Below are positions 1 through 7,104 of a stretch of 39,004 bases of DNA, piece after piece. The number at the start of each line of letters is the position of its first letter. Position 1 is the first letter of the stretch. Origin of the DNA: a virus; the IMG/VR virus record IMGVR_UViG_3300010885_041378, positions 1-39,004 of that record; one strand, given 5' to 3'. Under the pieces are notes generated by a model. The model was given only the letters and a program-made list of their open reading frames with translations. It did no database searches and was not told where the DNA came from. The position numbers were made by a program, and so were the translations under genes.

Positions 1-425
1 GAACTACCCATGTTACCTTCGTCATATTGGAAATCAATATAAAGTAAGTCCATTTTAGGACCTGGAGTTGGCTTTACAGCAACTAAATCTAAACCTATTG
101 TTTGAGCAGCAATTTTCATCGCAACTGGTAATAAGTTTTGTCCTAAGTCACCAGAACCTAATGTACCGCCGTTACCAGAACCTGCTGTATTTGTTCCCCA
201 GTTAGTACCTATTGTAGTACCTGGTAATAATGATGCTTGTGGTGCGGTAATTGTACCTAAGCCTGATACGTTTGATACGTTAGCATATGCGTTTTCATTA
301 ATTGCATGATATTCAGCATATTCCGCCATCCAATCGATTCTGTCTTCGCCAATAACGCCCATGTTTTCCAATACTGGAGCCCATTTGTTAATAGCTTTTT
401 GTTTGTCTATACGAATGTGATTCAT
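1..425 (-). CDS. 23: Major capsid protein, gp23-like (N-terminal 141 residues; continues past window start)
   Basis: Reading leftward from the ATG at 425, the frame stays open to the window edge. The start resembles T4 gp23: a KWAPVLENMGV segment at residues 14-24 corresponds to the gp23 KWKPLLEGEG segment, and a LLPVAMKIAAQTIGLDLVAV stretch matches the beginning of the gp23 mature domain, followed by a PTPGP turn. gp23 builds the prohead shell and in T4 its N-terminal arm is removed by the head protease after a hydrophobic-x-Glu site. A matching I-N-E lies at residues 42-44, just before a Gly/Ala/Thr-rich linker, so the mature protein may begin at Asn45. It is the last gene of the leftward head module seen here, downstream of protease-scaffold and portal. 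A TATATATAC-type motif sits 27 bases upstream. The family call is firm; the cleavage position is inferred. Confidence 0.88.
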   Translation of the reverse strand, partial: MNHIRIDKQKAINKWAPVLENMGVIGEDRIDWMAEYAEYHAINENAYANVSNVSGLGTITAPQASLLPGTTIGTNWGTNTAGSGNGGTLGSGDLGQNLLPVAMKIAAQTIGLDLVAVKPTPGPKMDLLYIDFQYDEGNMGS

Positions 426-451
426 AATTTTTTTTTATTTTTTTTTATAAA

Positions 452-461
452 GTATATATAA
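452..461 (-). promoter_or_regulatory. Late promoter-like motif upstream of capsid gene
   Basis: The leftward strand reads TTATATATAC, 27 bases before the capsid ATG. It matches the AT-rich motif found before most virion genes here and resembles the T4 late -10 element used with gp55. Inferred from position and recurrence only. The rest of the 426-606 gap is AT-rich and has no visible gene. Confidence 0.4.
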
Positions 462-557
462 CTTTTAAAAACCTTTATTTTATCAAGAGTGGATTTTTTA
501 TAGTTTGTTTACCTTATAATAACTACACATTTTATGTGTTATAAATATATATCAAAG

Positions 558-590
558 AAATAATCCTCCCTTTAGAAGAGAGGATTATTT
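558..590 (-). terminator. Intrinsic terminator after protease-scaffold gene
   Basis: Perfect 11-bp stem (558-568 with 580-590, core AATCCTC/GAGGATT) around an 11-base loop, lying 17 bases past the stop codon of the leftward protease-scaffold gene. A T-rich stretch follows on the leftward strand. It separates that gene from the capsid gene, which has its own promoter-like motif. Confidence 0.7.
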
Positions 591-606
591 ATTAATTTTG
601 TTTAAA

Positions 607-2742
607 TTATTTTAAACTCTTAATTCTTTCTAAGATTGAATTAACATCTTTATCTGAAAGTTTATCTTCTTGGATTAAAGAATCATGGTTTACTAAAGTC
701 TTAGTAGATTCATTTTTCTTTAAATTTCTAGTATACCAGAAATGTTCAATTGAAGATTCAGTTGTTAAATCATAACCTAATTTAGCTTGAGATAAAATTG
801 ATTTCTTTGCAGATTCATTTAAATTTTCCCACATAGGTTTAACTGATTCTGGAATTAATCTTACAATTTTTTCTTCCATAGTTTCAGATTTAACTGATAA
901 TGCTTCTTGAACTAGCTTTAAAACGTCACCATTGTTGAAGTAAGATTTACCGTTAATATGTATTTTAACAGATTCTTGTTCTTCATTTGTTAAGCTATAG
1001 TAGCTATCAACTTGTGACTTATTTAAGAACTTTAAGAAATGTAAATCATTTGATTCAACTGCTTTACGTTTTTTAGCCTCAGCAATTAAATTATCTATTT
1101 GTGAAGATAATTGAGAATCAGATTCACCTGTAAATGAAGGAATAGCTGGTTCAGCTTCAGTAGTTTCGATAGTAACATTTGTTACGTCAACCATAGGAGC
1201 ATCAACTGTTGGTAATTCGTTAGTAACTTCAATTGAAGGTGCATCAATAAATATTGGTGCTTCTTCAGTTGGTTCTTCTTCCAATACTTCTTCAGTTTCG
1301 AATGAAGTTGGTTCTTCTATTTCATTTTCAAACCCCCACTCTTCTAATGTTGGTATTGCAGAAGATGATGCATCTTCATTAATTTTATTACCATTTAATT
1401 TTTCTGAAATTAAACCAGCATAAGAAATAGCTTTATCTAAGTTTTCAGCAATATATTCACCATAAGCGATATTTTCATCTAAATGTTCAGCAATGTATTC
1501 AGAGTAAGCAATGTTGCCTTCAACATGTTCAGCTAAATATTCCGAATAGGCAATTGCATTATCTACACTTTCAGCGATATATTCACCATAAGCGATAGAT
1601 TTATCTAAGTTTTCAGCGATATACTCACCATAAGCGATAGATTTATCTAAGTTTTCAGCGATATACTCACCATAGGCAATAGTTTTATCTAAGTTTTCAG
1701 CTATATATTCACCATAAGCAATAGTTTTATCTAAGTTTTCAGCAATATATTCTGTATAACCAATAGTTTTATCTAAGTTTTCAGCAATGTGTTCAACATA
1801 AACAATATTTTGATCAACTTTTTCAGCAATATATTCACTATAACCGATAGCTTTTTCAAGATTTTCAGTTAAGTAGTCATTATGTTGAATTAATTTTTCA
1901 GAAGTTTCTCTTAAATTTTTATTTTCATTAACCACTACTTGTACAGTTTCAGCTAAATAGTCTAAATATTTAACCATTTGAGAGTTAGTGCTGTTTAATA
2001 CTTCGTAGTATTCAAGAAGTTTTTCCAACTTTTTAGGATCCATATTACCCTTTTTAACGGCTTCATTTACAGATTTCTTAATTTTAGCTATCTCGTCAAT
2101 TAAATGGTTAGAATAATCAGAGATTTGTTCTTTTGTAACATAATCATTGTTGTTCATGTTGAAAATATCATTAATTTTTGACTCGTCATTCATTTCATAG
2201 ATTCTGAAATTAGAGTTATTTGAATAATTTAAAGATTCATTTATTGAACTCATTTTAGCGGAACCAAAACCTGGGTCAGCTACGATGTCATAAGTGAATA
2301 ATTTTTTAAGAGTTACAGTTCCGTCATTCTCGGTAACACCTGCTGCTCTAGAAGAAACGAAAATAGGACACTGGTCTTCAACCAATGCTCTTGCTTCTTT
2401 TCCCCAAAATGTTGATAATAATTGAATTTTACCCTCAATTCTATTTGCCTCTTTATTAAAAATAGCTTCTTTCACAACGTGTGAAGCTCTTTGTAAAGAA
2501 GTATCAAATACATCTGGATGGTCAAATTCACCATAAACACCCATGTTAGTTATTCTGTAGTTAAGTTCTTCTAAGCATGGTAGAAATCTTGGGGCAGTAT
2601 ATATTCTTTCATTACGATTTTTAATATCGAATTCAGTGAAAGTACCACCTAATAAATAAGACTTCTTACCATTAGAACTAACAAATTCCTCATTTAAACT
2701 TAATGGATTATTATTGTTTTCAATAATCATTACTGGTTTCAT
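607..2742 (-). CDS. 21: Prohead protease fused to a repeat scaffold (gp21-like N-terminus, gp22-like remainder)
   Basis: 711 residues; T4 gp21 is about 210. Residues 25-170 look like the T4-type (S80) prohead serine protease: GEFDHP with candidate catalytic His75, FVSSRAAG with Ser130/131, and YDIVADPGF with acidic residues 152/156. The remainder is not protease. Residues 287-454 are twelve 14-residue repeats close to YGEYIAENLDKTIA, a two-heptad period typical of coiled coils, then an acidic Thr/Pro/Glu linker (about 460-540) and a C-terminal domain to 711. In T4 the scaffold (gp22) is a separate gene next to gp21 and is degraded by it; here both seem to be one polypeptide. Each repeat has I-A-E or a near variant, the hydrophobic-x-Glu type of site cut by T4 gp21. 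Neighbours are portal upstream and capsid downstream, as in T4. Protease call firm; scaffold role inferred from position, coiled coil and cleavage motifs. Confidence 0.85.
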   Translation of the reverse strand: MKPVMIIENNNNPLSLNEEFVSSNGKKSYLLGGTFTEFDIKNRNERIYTAPRFLPCLEELNYRITNMGVYGEFDHPDVFDTSLQRASHVVKEAIFNKEANRIEGKIQLLSTFWGKEARALVEDQCPIFVSSRAAGVTENDGTVTLKKLFTYDIVADPGFGSAKMSSINESLNYSNNSNFRIYEMNDESKINDIFNMNNNDYVTKEQISDYSNHLIDEIAKIKKSVNEAVKKGNMDPKKLEKLLEYYEVLNSTNSQMVKYLDYLAETVQVVVNENKNLRETSEKLIQHNDYLTENLEKAIGYSEYIAEKVDQNIVYVEHIAENLDKTIGYTEYIAENLDKTIAYGEYIAENLDKTIAYGEYIAENLDKSIAYGEYIAENLDKSIAYGEYIAESVDNAIAYSEYLAEHVEGNIAYSEYIAEHLDENIAYGEYIAENLDKAISYAGLISEKLNGNKINEDASSSAIPTLEEWGFENEIEEPTSFETEEVLEEEPTEEAPIFIDAPSIEVTNELPTVDAPMVDVTNVTIETTEAEPAIPSFTGESDSQLSSQIDNLIAEAKKRKAVESNDLHFLKFLNKSQVDSYYSLTNEEQESVKIHINGKSYFNNGDVLKLVQEALSVKSETMEEKIVRLIPESVKPMWENLNESAKKSILSQAKLGYDLTTESSIEHFWYTRNLKKNESTKTLVNHDSLIQEDKLSDKDVNSILERIKSLK
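1381..1884 (-). repeat. Twelve tandem 42-bp coding repeats (14-residue coiled-coil units)
   Basis: In-frame tandem units encoding residues 287-454 of the protease-scaffold protein. Central units are almost identical (YGEYIAENLDKTIA or KSIA); outer units have diverged (for example YSEYLAEHVEGNIA). Units abut without spacers. They probably expanded by unequal recombination or slippage. Confidence 0.9.
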
Positions 2743-2763
2743 TTGTTATAGTTTATTTTTATA

Positions 2764-2773
2764 GTATATATAT
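2764..2773 (-). promoter_or_regulatory. Late promoter-like motif upstream of protease-scaffold gene
   Basis: The leftward strand reads ATATATATAC about 22 bases before the ATG at 2742. Same motif class as before the capsid, portal and tail genes. Inferred. Confidence 0.4.
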
Positions 2774-2898
2774 CATACCTTTTATGCCTATTTTAAAAAC
2801 GATGGACTTTTTATCATTAACATCCTTGGGGATTACAATAGAATATAAAATAGTGCGGACTTTTTATAAACATTTTTAAATAATTATATATAAGATAT

Positions 2899-3240
2899 AT
2901 GTATAAAATAGAAATTTATCCGATAATAAATGAGAGTATATTACCTCTCTATTACGGAAGTATAGATAATAATAAATTGTTTGGAACAATTGAAGATATT
3001 TTTAATGGAGAATATATAAAATTAAATGATGTTACACATAATATAAAAGAAATTATTGTGGAAAAAGACAAAATGTCTGCTATTATTGAATTCACTGATT
3101 CAAAATTAGGAAATCATGCGAGAGTTATAACTAATAGTATAAACTTAGAAAATATTCATCTTAAACCATATTTTATTAATGAAACAAATTTAGGATTAAA
3201 TCTAAAATCTAAGAATAAACTTAGAGGTGTTGTTTTATAA
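2899..3240 (+). CDS. Hypothetical protein, 113 residues
   Basis: Small rightward gene inside the otherwise leftward head module, in the divergent gap after the protease-scaffold gene. I do not recognise the family. It is not hydrophobic enough for a membrane protein and looks like a small alpha/beta protein; residues 55-75 (MSAIIEFTDSKLGNHARVI) recall the strand-turn-helix of prohead-protease-like folds, but no catalytic His/Ser/Asp pattern is visible. An ATTATATATA motif lies 7 bases upstream of the ATG, and its stop overlaps another TAATATATA motif before the next gene. It may have arrived with that neighbour as an insertion. Coding status is supported by length and by tight spacing to the next gene. 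Confidence 0.55.
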   Translation: MYKIEIYPIINESILPLYYGSIDNNKLFGTIEDIFNGEYIKLNDVTHNIKEIIVEKDKMSAIIEFTDSKLGNHARVITNSINLENIHLKPYFINETNLGLNLKSKNKLRGVVL

Positions 3241-3246
3241 TATATA
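3238..3246 (+). promoter_or_regulatory. Late promoter-like motif TAATATATA overlapping a stop codon
   Basis: TAATATATA begins at the TAA stop of the 113-residue gene and lies about 15 bases before the next ATG. The same stop-overlapping placement occurs between gp44 and gp25. Inferred from recurrence. Confidence 0.35.
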
Positions 3247-3260
3247 AAAATAAAAAATCA

Positions 3261-3641
3261 ATGATACTAACAAAAGAAGTTACCGTTAAAATAAATGAAT
3301 CTAATTATGAACACTATGAAGAATGTGGTTATAGCGTTAGTATTGGTGACACTATAGTTATTCCACCGGGACTTTTATCTACTGGTAGTCACTATAAAAT
3401 TTTATGCAAATGTGATTTTTGCGGCAAAGAAAAAGAAGTTATGTATAAAAATTACATAAAATATGACAATGTATGGGGTGAATATAATTGCCGTAAATGT
3501 TCTGAGCATAAAAGAAGAAAATCTTTAAATGAAAGTTACGGTGTAGATTATCCGATACAAAGTAAAGAAATAAGAAATAAAATACAAACTACATTAATAG
3601 AAAAATATGGTGTAGATAACCCTAAAAAGAAAAAACCTTAA
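3261..3641 (+). CDS. Homing endonuclease remnant (zinc-binding and KYGVDNP repeat region only)
   Basis: 126 residues. Cys pairs CKCDFCGK (about 50-57) and CRKC (about 77-80) suggest a zinc-binding module. They are followed by the repeated segment SYGVDYPIQSKEI...KYGVDNP seen in the N-terminal half of phage endonucleases of the Vsr/EDxHD class. The expected C-terminal nuclease domain is absent: the frame ends in a Lys-rich tail running straight into a terminator. It is therefore likely a truncated or decayed mobile endonuclease inserted between portal and protease genes, on the opposite strand from both. A DNA-binding regulator derived from such a gene is an alternative. Family by motif recall, truncation by comparison with known architecture. 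Confidence 0.55.
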   Translation: MILTKEVTVKINESNYEHYEECGYSVSIGDTIVIPPGLLSTGSHYKILCKCDFCGKEKEVMYKNYIKYDNVWGEYNCRKCSEHKRRKSLNESYGVDYPIQSKEIRNKIQTTLIEKYGVDNPKKKKP

Positions 3642-3658
3642 CTAATGTTAAGGTTTTT
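3631..3658. terminator. Bidirectional intrinsic terminator
   Basis: Perfect 12-bp stem (3631-3642 with 3647-3658, core CCTTAAC/GTTAAGG) with a TAAT loop, A-rich on one side and T-rich on the other, so it can act in both directions. It lies between the converging endonuclease remnant and portal gene and includes the stop codon of the former (3639-3641). Confidence 0.85.
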
Positions 3659-3664
3659 TCTTTT

Positions 3665-5410
3665 TTAAAATTCAAATTCAGTTGTCCCACCTTGTGCGCC
3701 TGCTTGCCCACCCTGTGGTGGAGGAGTCTGCGCTCCTGCTTGTCCGCCTTGTGCTGGTGGTGTTTGACCACCTACTTGTCCACCTTGTGCTGGTGGTGTT
3801 TGACCACCTACTTGTCCACCCATTTCTCCACCAGGAGCACCACCCATTTCTCCACCAGGAGCTGCACCTTGTGCACCAGGAGCTGCACCAGCTGCTTTAG
3901 CTTTGAGCCAAAAGGCATTATTTTCTTCAATTTCTTGTTGAGATAATTTTAATATATTAGTAACAATGAAATCAACGTGAAAATATGGTGTGCCGTCTGC
4001 TTTTTGGAAAGCAAGTATATTAGTAGCCGCTTCTATTTTCTTTGTATATGTTTTGATTCTTTTCCATTCTTCGATAGTTTGATTAGAACTAAATACTATA
4101 TCAATTTGATTTAAAAATATTTCATCATCTTTTAATTCTGGAAATTCCATACACATTTGTAATTTTAAAGGCTTAGTTATTATTTCTTTAAAATTAGCTC
4201 TTTGTCTTCCGACAAAATTAGCAAATTGTTGTTCTTCCTGACTCACATCAGCTGAATCCATAGTAAATATACTACCACCACCACTTTCCATTTCAAATCT
4301 TGGGAATGGAATTTTAGAAGCTCTCTTTAATGCATTAGAAAAATATTTCAAAGTTGTTTCCTCATTTAAGTCATTACCAGTTGGAGATACTAATTCAAAT
4401 GCTGGTGTTCCCTGATCACCATCTGGAAACCATAATTGTTTATTGTAAGGTAAATGTTTACTACCATTGATACTTAATGTACCTAAAGAATCATCCCATT
4501 CAATATGTTCGGAATAATTAGCTATTAACTGACCGATTTGTTCCTCAGCCTTTTGCCTTGATAAACCTTTAGTTGGTATAGTAAATTTTTGATAAATCTG
4601 AGCATTAATAATATTATACATTATTCTTGTTTGCTCGATTATCTTCAATTGATTATAAGGTTTAATTAAACCTTCTATATAAGAAGTTTCTGTAAAATCA
4701 TTTTGAGTAGTATAAGATATAAACACTAATTGCGAATCTAGAAATATTCTTCTTAATTGTGGATCTTCTGGATATTGTATCCATAAATTACCTATTGTAG
4801 GCTCATATGAAGGAACTAATGTATCAGGACGCATTCTATTAAATGCGATAATATTTTGTTTTTTATCATCCCATACAATTTCCATAGCTACAAAACCATC
4901 AATTAAGAAATCTCGCATCATATTCCATGCTGTGATGCCATCTGAGAACCCAAATCTATTATATATCTTTTCAAAATATTCTTGATATTTATTTCTTATA
5001 TCAGATGAGTAATTACTAGACAAAGGTTTTGGACTACAAAAGTCTTGACCATTGAATATGATACACTCATCCGATACAATTGCGATGTAATCTCTTATTA
5101 AATCTTTAATAGAATATTCTCTTAATATTCTTCTTTTATCTGAATATGATTTATCTAAATAAGGTATTGACTTTTTGTTTAAAACCTGAGCTACAGCTCT
5201 TTGGCTAAAAAAGTCATACATAGAATTATTTTTCTGTGATAAAGGATCTTCATTCATACCTATACCTACGGTATTTCTAGCGATCATATCATCATATTTC
5301 ATACCAAAACTACTTAAATTTCTAAGTAATCTGTTGAATACTCCTTTATTTTCACCAGCTGCGGCGGCAATATTCATATTGCCCTGATTTGTTGGATTAT
5401 AACTTGCCAT
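3665..5410 (-). CDS. 20: Portal vertex protein, gp20-like
   Basis: 581 residues; T4 gp20 is 524. Length, position (upstream of protease and capsid genes on the same strand) and several segments fit the T4 portal family: an N-terminal FFSQRAVAQVLNKKSIPYLD region, the central VSPTGNDLNEETTLKYFSNALKRASKIPFPRFE segment where T4-type portals are well conserved, and NFVGRQRANFKEIITKPLKLQM. Twelve subunits would form the packaging vertex that docks the terminase encoded at 19939-24170. The last ~75 residues are a Gly/Gln/Pro/Ala-rich tail with repeated GGQxxGQTPPAQ units, unlike T4 gp20 and much richer in G+C than the rest. The ATG at 5410 is preceded by AT-only sequence and a TAATATATA motif. Confidence 0.88.
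   Translation of the reverse strand: MASYNPTNQGNMNIAAAAGENKGVFNRLLRNLSSFGMKYDDMIARNTVGIGMNEDPLSQKNNSMYDFFSQRAVAQVLNKKSIPYLDKSYSDKRRILREYSIKDLIRDYIAIVSDECIIFNGQDFCSPKPLSSNYSSDIRNKYQEYFEKIYNRFGFSDGITAWNMMRDFLIDGFVAMEIVWDDKKQNIIAFNRMRPDTLVPSYEPTIGNLWIQYPEDPQLRRIFLDSQLVFISYTTQNDFTETSYIEGLIKPYNQLKIIEQTRIMYNIINAQIYQKFTIPTKGLSRQKAEEQIGQLIANYSEHIEWDDSLGTLSINGSKHLPYNKQLWFPDGDQGTPAFELVSPTGNDLNEETTLKYFSNALKRASKIPFPRFEMESGGGSIFTMDSADVSQEEQQFANFVGRQRANFKEIITKPLKLQMCMEFPELKDDEIFLNQIDIVFSSNQTIEEWKRIKTYTKKIEAATNILAFQKADGTPYFHVDFIVTNILKLSQQEIEENNAFWLKAKAAGAAPGAQGAAPGGEMGGAPGGEMGGQVGGQTPPAQGGQVGGQTPPAQGGQAGAQTPPPQGGQAGAQGGTTEFEF
3690..3900 (-). repeat. Low-complexity coding repeats in the portal C-terminus
   Basis: Imperfect in-frame repeats encoding the Gly/Gln/Pro/Ala tail of the portal, including two near-identical 36-bp units at about 3749-3784 and 3785-3820 and two short units encoding APGGEMGG. 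The open antisense frames here are an artefact of this biased composition. Confidence 0.75.
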
Positions 5411-5462
5411 ATTTTTAATTATTTTTTATTTAATTATTTTTTATTTAATTATTTTTAATTAT
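5411..5462. repeat. AT-only leader repeat upstream of portal
   Basis: Three to four copies of a unit close to TTTAATTATTTTTTA directly upstream of the portal ATG, immediately followed by the late promoter-like motif at 5463-5473. If that motif is the promoter, the repeat would be the transcribed, unstructured AU-rich leader, which could favour initiation in a host that rarely uses Shine-Dalgarno sequences (inference). Confidence 0.5.
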
Positions 5463-5473
5463 TTTATATATTA
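5463..5473 (-). promoter_or_regulatory. Late promoter-like motif upstream of portal
   Basis: The leftward strand reads TAATATATAAA about 53 bases before the portal ATG, just beyond the AT repeat leader. Same motif as before other virion genes. Inferred. Confidence 0.35.
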
Positions 5474-5527
5474 CAAGTTGCGTCCTTCCTATTTTAACAA
5501 TCTTGTATATTAGCCATTATATATTAA

Positions 5528-5580
5528 AATATGGTAAATAATAAAATCGGCTATTAGCCGGTTTTATTATTTACCATATT
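5528..5580 (-). terminator. Very long hairpin overlapping a gene end
   Basis: 25-bp stem (5528-5552 with 5556-5580) with a 3-base loop and one non-Watson-Crick position. The right arm includes the last codons and stop of the leftward gene 5567-6247. Core GGCT/AGCC followed by T-rich sequence fits an intrinsic terminator, but the stem is far longer than termination requires. Confidence 0.7.
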
Positions 5581-6247
5581 TTTCATAAGATTTCCTAACT
5601 CTTTCTATATGCTTTTCTAATGCATCATAATCATTTGAAATATCTTTTTCCAGATTATAGAAATCATCTATAACAGAATTCATCATCTCATTATGTCTTT
5701 TATCTCTATCGTTTATTTTCTTTTTCCAAATACTATATAGTTTTTTTGGGTCATATTTATTTTTTGGAAACCCAGAATATAAAAATTGTGGTATTAGAGA
5801 ATTTTTTATTTTATGAACTTGTTGAATTTGTTTCATATTATATTCAACTAAAGCATATTCATAACCATATTGTAATAAAACTTTATACACCGCTTGATAA
5901 TCAGTTTTTAATAAAGTATCTCCTTCTAAATCTTTTTTAGTAATATATCTATCAAATATAGTTGCCCTAACTTGTAATGGTATAAAATTTAGATTTAAAG
6001 CATAAATTACAACTAAATTATCAAATTTTCTAAAATCGACCGTAAATACTGGTGAGTATTGCATCCAATTAGAATCGTCTTGATATTGTAGAAAATAAAA
6101 TCCACCTAATTGCATCTGCCCAACTCTAATACTCATAATTTCTTTTGAAGTCTTTTGATATCCCTCATAGAAAAGCATCGTATTACTTTTGTAATTTTCA
6201 GCAATATTTTTGTCTTGTTCTTTTAACCTATTTAATAACTCTCCCAT
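5567..6247 (-). CDS. Hypothetical protein in the head module, 226 residues
   Basis: I do not recognise the family with confidence. It sits directly upstream of the portal gene on the same strand and divergent from gp4, so a virion or head-assembly role is plausible. The centre (residues 40-110) is rich in aromatic residues and strand-like, with a MQLGGFYFLQYQ segment and a LNLNFIPLQVRATIFDRY segment; the last 60 residues are charged and helical, probably coiled coil. No transmembrane segment, signal peptide or enzyme motif is visible. A TATATAC motif lies very close to the start codon. The end overlaps a 25-bp hairpin. Confidence 0.65.
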   Translation of the reverse strand: MGELLNRLKEQDKNIAENYKSNTMLFYEGYQKTSKEIMSIRVGQMQLGGFYFLQYQDDSNWMQYSPVFTVDFRKFDNLVVIYALNLNFIPLQVRATIFDRYITKKDLEGDTLLKTDYQAVYKVLLQYGYEYALVEYNMKQIQQVHKIKNSLIPQFLYSGFPKNKYDPKKLYSIWKKKINDRDKRHNEMMNSVIDDFYNLEKDISNDYDALEKHIERVRKSYEKYGK

Positions 6248-6268
6248 AATAGTATATATTTAAAAGTT

Positions 6269-6278
6269 TAATATATAC
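6269..6278 (+). promoter_or_regulatory. Late promoter-like motif upstream of gp4
   Basis: TAATATATAC, 21 bases before the gp4 ATG, followed by AAAAAAATTACAT, a string also seen before the glutamine synthetase gene. A second ATATATACT on the other strand (6251-6259) serves the divergent gene. Confidence 0.45.
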
Positions 6279-6298
6279 TAAAAAAATTACATACATAT

Positions 6299-6823
6299 AT
6301 GTTAAATTCAGCACCTAATAAAAATACTAAATTTAAACAAGGACTATTTATTCCAAAAAATAAAATTAAGATAATTAAATTAAATAACCAAGGTGGGCTC
6401 TACTATAGAAGTTCATTAGAACAAAAATTTATGATTTATTTAGATAATAATGAGAATATAGTTCATTGGAATACAGAATTAATTAAAATTCCTTATACTA
6501 AAAATGCTTGGAATAATAGACTAATGGAGATGACACTATCGGAGCATACATATTTTCCAGACTTTTATTATGAACTAAAAAAAGCTGATGGCTCTATATC
6601 CAGAGTTGTAGCTGAAGTAAAAGCAGAGCATGAAACACAGCCGCCAAAATTGCAAGCAAGTCCAACAGCAAAACAAATGAAAAATTTTGAATATGCCTTA
6701 AAAGAATACTCAAAAAATCTAGATAAATGGAAATATTGTATAGAGTGGTGTAAAAGAAAAGGATTTGAGTTTGTAATAATTACCGATAGACATTTAAATC
6801 CAGGTAAAATGAAAAGAAAATAA
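6299..6823 (+). CDS. 4: Head completion nuclease, gp4-like
   Basis: 174 residues; T4 gp4 is 150. Alignment by eye is convincing: YYRSSLEQKFMIYLDNN matches the T4 YRSNWEKFFFEWLDKN region, then HWNTELIKIPYTKN, then PDFYYEL followed by EVKAEHETQPPK, matching the T4 IEIKPKKETQPP segment, then NLDKWKYCIEWCKRKGFEFVIITD. The Glu of YRSxxE, the Asp of PDF and the E-x-K of EVK form a PD-(D/E)xK nuclease-like pattern. In T4 this protein acts after packaging to make heads competent for tail joining. It converges with a small leftward gene, and both stop codons lie in one perfect palindrome. Confidence 0.87.
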   Translation: MLNSAPNKNTKFKQGLFIPKNKIKIIKLNNQGGLYYRSSLEQKFMIYLDNNENIVHWNTELIKIPYTKNAWNNRLMEMTLSEHTYFPDFYYELKKADGSISRVVAEVKAEHETQPPKLQASPTAKQMKNFEYALKEYSKNLDKWKYCIEWCKRKGFEFVIITDRHLNPGKMKRK

Positions 6824-6868
6824 TTAAATGATTAAAGCCGCTCAATTGAGCGGCTTTAATCATTTAAT
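6823..6868. terminator. 46-bp perfect palindrome acting as bidirectional terminator
   Basis: Perfect self-complementary 46-mer centred on AATT with core AAAGCCGCTCAATTGAGCGG and outer arms ATTAAATGATT. It contains the stop codon of the leftward gene 6856-7104 and begins at the last base of the gp4 stop. The same GCCGCTCA/TGAGCGGC core recurs in the hairpin at 17051-17103. Confidence 0.85.
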
Positions 6869-7104
6869 ATCTCATCTATTCTCTCATCTCTTAATACTGA
6901 GAGTAATTTAAAATGTTCTTTAGAGATACTTTCTCTAAATCCACCATCATTTACTAAATTGTAATTTTTAGTTTGCTTAACATGAAGTTGATTCTCCATA
7001 TCAATTGCGTCATATATTTTACCTATAGTAAAGTGTCCTAAAAAACTATAAATACAAATTACTTTAAGTGGATAAATACATCCACATCCTTCTATATTAC
7101 ACAT
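6856..7104 (-). CDS. Small hypothetical protein, 82 residues
   Basis: Last gene of a four-gene leftward cluster; its start overlaps the end of the upstream membrane-protein gene by 8 bases, implying translational coupling. The middle (FTIGKIYDAIDMENQ... NLVNDGGFRESISKEHF) resembles small SH3-like phage and bacterial proteins with a G-K-x-Y-x-A start and a ND-x-G centre, but I cannot name a function. Three Cys (positions 2, 7, 9) cluster at the N-terminus. Confidence 0.6.
   Translation of the reverse strand: MCNIEGCGCIYPLKVICIYSFLGHFTIGKIYDAIDMENQLHVKQTKNYNLVNDGGFRESISKEHFKLLSVLRDERIDEILND

Noticed and set aside
1381-1884. Regular direct repeats that might suggest a CRISPR array
   Set aside because: The 42-bp units abut with no spacers and are in frame in the protease-scaffold gene.
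3682-3946. Open frames opposite the portal tail
   Set aside because: They arise from the Gly/Gln/Pro repeat DNA read on the other strand; their Leu/Val/His or Cys/Leu/Ser-rich translations have no independent support.
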